DNA of 64,000 nt, taken from assembly GCA_022393335.1 (NCBI GenBank), contig JAJEKB010001365.1, positions 122,081-186,080 on the forward strand. The letters run 5' to 3'. A program made the position numbers and the translations under genes. How positions within the stretch are numbered: the stretch's first letter is position 1; each line of letters begins with the position of its first letter. The notes beneath the pieces were generated by a model that saw nothing but the letters and a program-made list of their open reading frames with translations, was not told the origin of the DNA and did no database searches. Shown here piece by piece: positions 57,974 through 64,000 of the stretch. Origin of the DNA: Macrotrachela quadricornifera (Eukaryota > Rotifera > Eurotatoria > Philodinida > Philodinidae).

Positions 57974-60900
57974 ATGAGGGCAATTCAATCTTTTCTAGTA
58001 CTTATTTATACCTATATCATTCTTCTTCTTCTAATAGTAGAAAATACATCTTCTGCTAGGTCTTTATTAAAATGGCAACAATCTACAAAAAATAAACGAA
58101 CGTATTAATTGTTATCCTGATGCTGCATCACCATTTTCAAATTATTCAAAACAATCATGCTTAGCTAGAAATTGTTTATTTGATGATGAAGCAGATCCAG
58201 ATATTATACAATGTTATTTATCACCAAACTATGGTTATATATTACAAGGTTCTGCTGAAGCAATAACTAATGGTTTAAGATTAAAATTAAAACGAAATTC
58301 AGCAGTAGGTAGTATGTTTCAACAACCTATTGAAAATGTTTTACTTGATGTTCCATATTATACAAATGATATTATCAGATTTAAATTATATGATGCAGAT
58401 AATAAACGATATGAAGTAAGAAAAGAAACAATTCAATAAAATTTCCTAAGAAATTTTGAATAATTTAGGTACCAATACCATTAACACCTGCATTGGATCA
58501 AATTTCGTCACCACAATATGCATTTAGTTATTCAACCGATAGTTCACATGATAATATTCTTTCATTTGCCATAAAACGTCGAACTAATAAAACAGTTCTA
58601 TTTGATACATCACTTGGTGGCCTAGTTTTGAATAATCAATTTCTTCAAATAGTTACTCTTCTTCAATAACCACATATTTATGGTTTTGGAGAGAATAATC
58701 ATGATACATTAAAACATAATGTTGAAGAAAAAAAATCATGGGGAATATTTGGCCGTGGACAAGGAACAAATTTGGAAACAAATTCAAATCTTTATGGTTC
58801 TCATCCATTTTATCTTGTCATGGAACAAATACCAAATTCTAATGGAATTCCATCTGGTTGTATGTATGGTGTTCTTCTGCTTAATTCTAATGCAATGGAT
58901 TATACTTTTGATCCAATACCATCATTAACGATTCGAACAATTGGTGATATCTTAGATTTTTTCGTTTTTCTTGGTCCAAAACCCGAATAAGTTATTCAAC
59001 AATATACATGGCTTGGTGGTCGTACAATTCTGCCACCTTATTGGCCACTTGGTTTTCAACTTTCACGTCGGGATTATTCGAATATAACTCATATGAAAAA
59101 TATTATCAAACGAAATCGTGATGCTGGTATTCCGCTTGATGTTCAATACGCGGATATCGATTACATGAATGCAACAAAAGATTTTACTATTGATCCGAAA
59201 AAATTTCAAGGTTTAAGAGAATATTTTACTCAATTAAATAATGAAGGTGTTCGAACGATTATTATTTTGGATCCTGGAACAATAAATGATCAAAAACATT
59301 ATGCACCAACAATTGAAGGAATAAAAGAGGATGTTTTTATTAAATGGAATGATGGAAAAACTTTAATGAAAGGATCATGGTGACCCGGTGATGTCTTTTT
59401 TCCTGGTTAGTATTTTCCTTTATAAATAAGATTAAAATTAAGATAAATTTGTTGTGTAGATTTTTTTACTCAACGAGCGCAAGATTGGTGGTCAAAATGG
59501 ATAAAAGATTTTCATTGTATGAATCTAAAAAAAATTTCATATAGCTTTATTCAATATTAATGAACCAATTCCATGGAATTGGATGGATACAGGTAGTAAT
59601 TATACGCTAAAATGTCCTGAAAATGAATGGGATGATCCACCTTATCGTACTAAAGCTGTGTATCGATGGGATTCAACTATGATTCGACCAGGTCGTTTAT
59701 CTGATCTGACATTGTGTATGTCAGCTCGACAAGGTGAAATTGATTCGCAAACAAATCAATCAAAATATCGTCATTATGATGTTCATAAGTAAATGTTTCA
59801 TTTAAAAACATTGGATAAAATTTCACTTTTTTAAGCGTTTATGGATGGAGTGAAACGAAACCAACGTTCGATGCCATACGAGAAGTAACTAAAAAACGAA
59901 GTTTAGTTTTACCACGTTCAACATTTGTTGGCTCAGGTCAATGGTCTGGTCATTGGCTTGGAGATAATGAAGCAACATCGCATGAAATGAAAAGATCATT
60001 AATTGGTATAGTAGAATTTAATTGGTTTGGAATATCACTTGTTGGTGCAGATATTTGTGGATTTGATAAAACACCAACTGAAGAAATGTGTATTCGGTAA
60101 AGGATCTATTCTTCTCTATCTTTTGTCTTTTTTAAATAAATATTTTGTTTAGTTGGATGCAACTCGGAGCATTTTAGCCATTTTCTCGAAATGTAAAATT
60201 CTTTTCGTATTGTTTTTAAATTATCTTTTAAATTTAGCATAATATATGGAAAATACCTGATCAAGATCCAGCTGCATGGTCATCGGCCGCTCTTTCAATC
60301 ATGATTTCTGCACTTCATATTCGTTATACACTTCTTCCTTATTATTATACTTTATTTTATAAATCACATACAACAGGTTCGACAGTCATTCGACCATTAT
60401 TTCATGAATATCCAACAGATAAAACAACACTTGATATTTTCTTACAATTTCTTATCGGACCGAATATAATGATTGCTTCAGTAACAGATGATGGTGCACG
60501 ACAAATTCAAGTTTATATTCCATCAACACATTGGTATAAATATTATTCTGGTATATGAATTTTATATGAAAAACAATTTATCATATTTCCAGCACCATTA
60601 GATACAATTTCAATTTTATTACGAGGTGGAGCAATTATTCCAACACAAGAATTTGCCAATAATACAAAATTATCAAGGCAAATTTTTAAAAGAATGTCTT
60701 TTTTTCTTATTGTTCTATACAAATTAATATTTAAAGAGAAAAATCATTTGGTTTAATAATTGTTTTAAATTCTAATGGTAATGCTAAAGGTGATCTTTTC
60801 TATGATGATGGAGAATCTATCAACACAATTCAATCAAAATCTTATTATTATTCAACATATCAATGGTCGACATATGAAAAACGATTAACAATCAATGTGA

Positions 60901-61149
60901 TTGAAAATAATTATCCACAAATGTCAAATTTAATTTTAGATACACTAACAATTTATGGTTTAGATAATATTCCAACGATAATGAATGTCAATAACAAAAC
61001 AATTTCATCCAAAAATAAGACCATCTACACAAATTGTTGATGTCAATAGGTTAGGTTTATCTATGAATCAAAGTTATACATTAATATGGACGATGACAGA
61101 AACATTGGTTATTGAACCATCACAAGCGCGTTTTACGAATTCGAAATAA
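57974..61149 (+). pseudogene. GH31 alpha-glucosidase pseudogene
   Basis: Translation gives a lysosomal-acid-glucosidase-like protein in order: a signal peptide (ATG 57974, MRAIQSFLVLIYTYIILLLL), a trefoil/P-type domain (CYPD..SPFSNYSKQSCLARNC), the N-terminal sandwich, HIYGFGEN, GRTILPPYWPLGFQLSR, GIPLDVQYADIDYM, an NEP motif, the acid/base site HWLGDNE, LVGADICGF, and a C-terminal sandwich to about 61149. Stops occur at 58667 (TAA), 58988 (TAA), 59381 (TGA), 60173 (TAG) and 60556 (TGA), with frameshifts near 58100, 59530 and 61015. The nucleophile in WIDMNEP reads FNINEP, so Asp is Asn. Short introns remain recognisable (58414-58468, near 59405-59460, 59788-59835, 60098-60152, 60191-60238). 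It was a multi-exon metazoan gene, now dead. A working copy elsewhere is expected. Confidence 0.9.
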
Positions 61150-63088
61150 AGCGTAGATTGTCATACTGATCCAGATAAATCGTGTTAGACGGTGTGAGAA
61201 TAAGTTATTTCTATGTTGTGATCTTCCTCCTCTCTATTCTCTTCGTTGTTTTCTTTTAGCGTGCTCGAATATTATTTAGTATTCATATACCTATATATAG
61301 TTGTTGATTTTCCAGAATTTTTCAAACAAGGACTATTTAATTTTAATCACAAATTTATTATCACGGATTGAACAAAGATCTGTCTTCAATAAGATATAAG
61401 AATTTTATACTTTTTGTGATTTTGTTTCTATATATTCTTATCAGTCGATATATATTCGTTTAGTCCAGTATTTTATTATCAATAAAGTAGGTATTAATAG
61501 ATTATTTATTCCTATCTAAAGAGATTTTGTATTGATTGTGTAGAAAAGATTAATTCTTTTTTGATAAGGAGAACAAACAGAAGTTTATGAAAGATTTTGA
61601 AAAAACTTCTTCCTCTTAAACTCTAGTAATAATCGAGGAAAAATAAAGAAGAAAAATAGGGTTTTTTTTTTTAATTTTATTCATTTGAGGTCCTATTTGA
61701 AAATCATAAGCAAGTCTTCAATAATTATATACCATCGGAGAGATAATTAATTCCATTGTTTACCCAGATAAAAATTCTGCTAATATTTACAATTTTCCTA
61801 TTGATTTTATCATACCTATGATATATAGAGTAGCGGACACCTGGCTTATATGTATGCCCTTTAAAACTGTCTGAAGATGGGTCATACAACAGTTTGTCTA
61901 ATGATGTTCATTAGCACTACAATGATCCCTATCGATCATACATATATATAAAGAATTCGAGAAGGTGTGTGTCACCTTGATGTCGGTTGTTTTAGAACAT
62001 CCAACCTTCCTTTTTTTCTCCATGTATAATTCTTACTATGTTCTTCAAAATTATCTGAAAATGGGGTTTTCTCATTCTTATCTAATACGTTACATTTTTA
62101 TGCAATACGGATATTCATAGGATTAAATATGTGTAATCTGTCTAACGTAAGATATCTTAGCATTATGAAAATGGCTTCTTTTGTTTGTTTGATTTTCAAA
62201 AATTCCAGAAAATTTCTTGCATATTGGCACTTATTGTATGGATCTGTTAGAATCACCGAGTATCCAGATGCTATGTATCTCGAAGATAATGAGCCTAGTT
62301 ATTAATTAGAGAGTCAAAAACTCCTTTATGGATGAAGGAAACAACTAAAACATTTTTCGTAGCTCAGTGCTAGTCACAGACTCCGTACTGTAAGATGATA
62401 GCTCGATACATAGATAGTACAATTGGTACTCAAATCACAATGCCCTTCGTTCAATATCCAGAACTTTTTGCAGAAGTCTCGCTCACGCTGAATTCTATAG
62501 GATCACTCCGATCATCGAAGAAAGTCTCGAAACGATCCTTTCCTAAACTCAAAAAATAGGATTTAAGAAAGTGTATATATGCAACGGCAATAATTTTTGT
62601 CGTCGTTATTGTTGATGATTTCATTAATAACTTTCTGTTTTCTGAAAATAGTTGCTTCATAGTTTCTAGAACATTAATCAATAATGATGACTTAAACGAT
62701 GAATCTTATTATTCTGTTTTGATTATCATATGATTATTTAAAATATTGATTAAATTCTACATGAATGTTAAATTATCTAATACACAATCATCATTATTCT
62801 ATCCTTATAAATGTAGTTTCAAATAATAATCGTGTAACTGTATAACAAATCCTATGATGTTCGGGAAAAATCAAATAATTTTACGGTTAATTGGTAAAAG
62901 GTAAATAAAAAATATATTTTAATTTGATCCATATTAAATTGAACTTCAAATAAAAAATTTGTTGTTAAAAAAATATTTATCATTGTTTTCTAACGAAAAA
63001 AAAATAAAGTTTTTATTTTCTTTATAAAACATAAAATTGTCAATATAAGAGATTAGTAATATGATAGACTACAATTTAAATAATTTTG
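61150..63088. other. Intergenic between the GH31 pseudogene and the four-TM gene
   Basis: No gene is supported; the frame at 62451-62681 (-) shows no domain. AACTGTCTGAAGATGGGT at about 61866 has a weaker relative at about 62050 (AATTATCTGAAAATGGGG). The right end is the 3' flank of the gene at 63089. Confidence 0.5.
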
Positions 63089-63844
63089 TTATGCACGATA
63101 AGCTCTATTTATTGCATAACGATGACGTGGAAAATTGAGAATAATTGGTTGATGATAAGATTGTGGTGTTCGAGCATAAAATCGTTGTGATGGTGGATTA
63201 AATAATCTAGGATTAATTCCTTGATATTTCTGACAAAAATTAGGTATTGTCCAACATACCATACATGAAAGACATGATAAAAGTAAAAACGTAAGAGCAA
63301 ATATTCCAATTAATAATCCATTAAGTGCATATTGAACTCCTTGTTGTTTATTTTGATTTTTTTTTTGAGATAAATATGGATCTTTTGTATAATGTTCTAG
63401 AACAATAATTGATGTTAATAAACCAAAAAAACAAAGACAAATTCCAATAATTACATATGGAAGTAATATATAAAATGCTGAATGTGTTTTTTCTTTAACA
63501 GCAATTAATGTAAATACACCAATAGCCATTACAAATAAACCAATCCAAATACCTTTTCCAGAACTTGGCCATATTGATTGTTCACTTTGTGTTATTGTCC
63601 AAGATGCTTTACTTATATCTACAGATGATATTATAACTAAACTTAAACCAAGAAATAAAATTAAACGAGCAAGACTTTTATTTGTATCTAATTTTTGACG
63701 ATCATATGATGAAGAAAATACACGTATACCATAATAACTAATATAGAATATATTTATATTTATAAATTTATTTTTATTAAATACTTACGGAAGTTCAACA
63801 ATATCATCCTTTTTAAGAACGTATGTTCTTATATCGTTATTCAT
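63089..63844 (-). CDS. Four-TM membrane protein, unrecognised family
   Basis: Two exons (63789-63844 and 63089-63737) join across a 51-nt GT..AG intron to 234 aa, starting MNNDIRTYVLKKDDIVELP. A start at the internal Met at 63529 would lose the first membrane segments. Hydrophobic segments are LARLILFLGLSLVIISSV, GKGIWIGLFVMAIGVFTLIA, FYILLPYVIIGICLCFFGLL and NGLLIGIFALTFLLLSCLSC. The layout, with a W-rich first loop (SKASWTITQSEQSIWP), recalls the MS4A/claudin-like group, but no diagnostic motif was found. The cytosolic tail is basic, with PHQ- and R-rich text and a terminal AINRAYRA. Function is unknown. Confidence 0.75.
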
Positions 63845-64000
63845 GATCAATATTTTCTTTTTTATGATTAGAATATTTAAGAAATATACCTTTTTTTCGT
63901 TATACTTCCTTTAATCATTCATGCAGAACATCAGTTCCCTGCTTTGATGCGATACTTGCCACTATGTTTGAATAATAAATAGACAGAAAAAGAAAAAAAA
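63845..64000. other. 5' flank of the four-TM gene
   Basis: This is the upstream flank of the minus-strand gene. Nothing specific is recognised. Confidence 0.4.

Noticed and set aside
62355..62415. TAGCTCAGTGCTAG string resembling a tRNA A box
   Set aside because: No B box, no acceptor or anticodon stems could be drawn.
1..64000. CRISPR array, operons, bacterial promoters or origins
   Set aside because: The window is eukaryotic: spliceosomal introns, animal gene families, and no regular spaced repeats of the CRISPR kind.

Overview
The window looks like nuclear DNA of a small-genome invertebrate, most likely a bdelloid rotifer (Adineta/Rotaria type). The reasons are AT-rich sequence, many introns of only about 45-60 nt with GT..AG ends, and several gene types I associate with bdelloids: an ADP-ribosyltransferase/TPR protein, NHL-repeat proteins, an F-box protein, and intronless genes of fungal or bacterial flavour. 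The organism is inferred from gene content; no marker gene is present to prove it. Several open reading frames near these genes do not begin at the true start or have introns, so I rebuilt exon structures from splice sites and reading phase.

Layout. 1-3.6 kb: gene-free repeats. 3.6-4.6 kb (-): OCH1-like mannosyltransferase. 7.5-11.1 kb (+): a 12-exon gene predicted to encode 1001 aa, with an ERICH3-like DUF4590 domain, an altered bdelloid-type ART region and C-terminal TPRs. 13.3-14.0 kb (+): ICMT-like membrane methyltransferase. 14-17 kb: degenerate repeats. 17.2-28.7 kb (+): two NHL-repeat coding blocks separated by about 9.7 kb packed with transposon debris (a palindromic element, a mariner relic, and a 4.6-kb hAT element with a perfect 8-bp target duplication that holds further nested insertions). 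31.8-33.7 kb (-): F-box protein. 34.7-37.0 kb (-): NUP88 in five exons. 38.4-39.6 kb (-): a repulsive-guidance-molecule-like protein in five exons. 41.5-45.3 kb (-): a divergent Na/K-ATPase-family P-type ATPase with altered cation-site residues and a frameshifting quasi-palindromic insertion. 47.5-50.5 kb (-): VWA plus RING/U-box protein with a homopolymer frameshift. 51.3-51.9 kb: shrunken piggyBac element. 53.8-54.2 kb (+): small PH-like protein. 55.0-57.1 kb (+): tandem PrxQ/AhpE-like peroxiredoxins. 58.0-61.1 kb (+): decayed GH31 alpha-glucosidase. 63.1-63.8 kb (-): four-TM protein.

There is no operon logic; neighbours belong to unrelated processes (nuclear pore, ion transport, redox defence, carbohydrate metabolism, ubiquitin-type regulation). 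Gaps between genes are dominated by inverted-repeat (foldback/MITE-like) elements. The strongest candidates for something undescribed are the DUF4590-ART-TPR fusion and the P-type ATPase lacking the usual cation-coordinating carboxylates.
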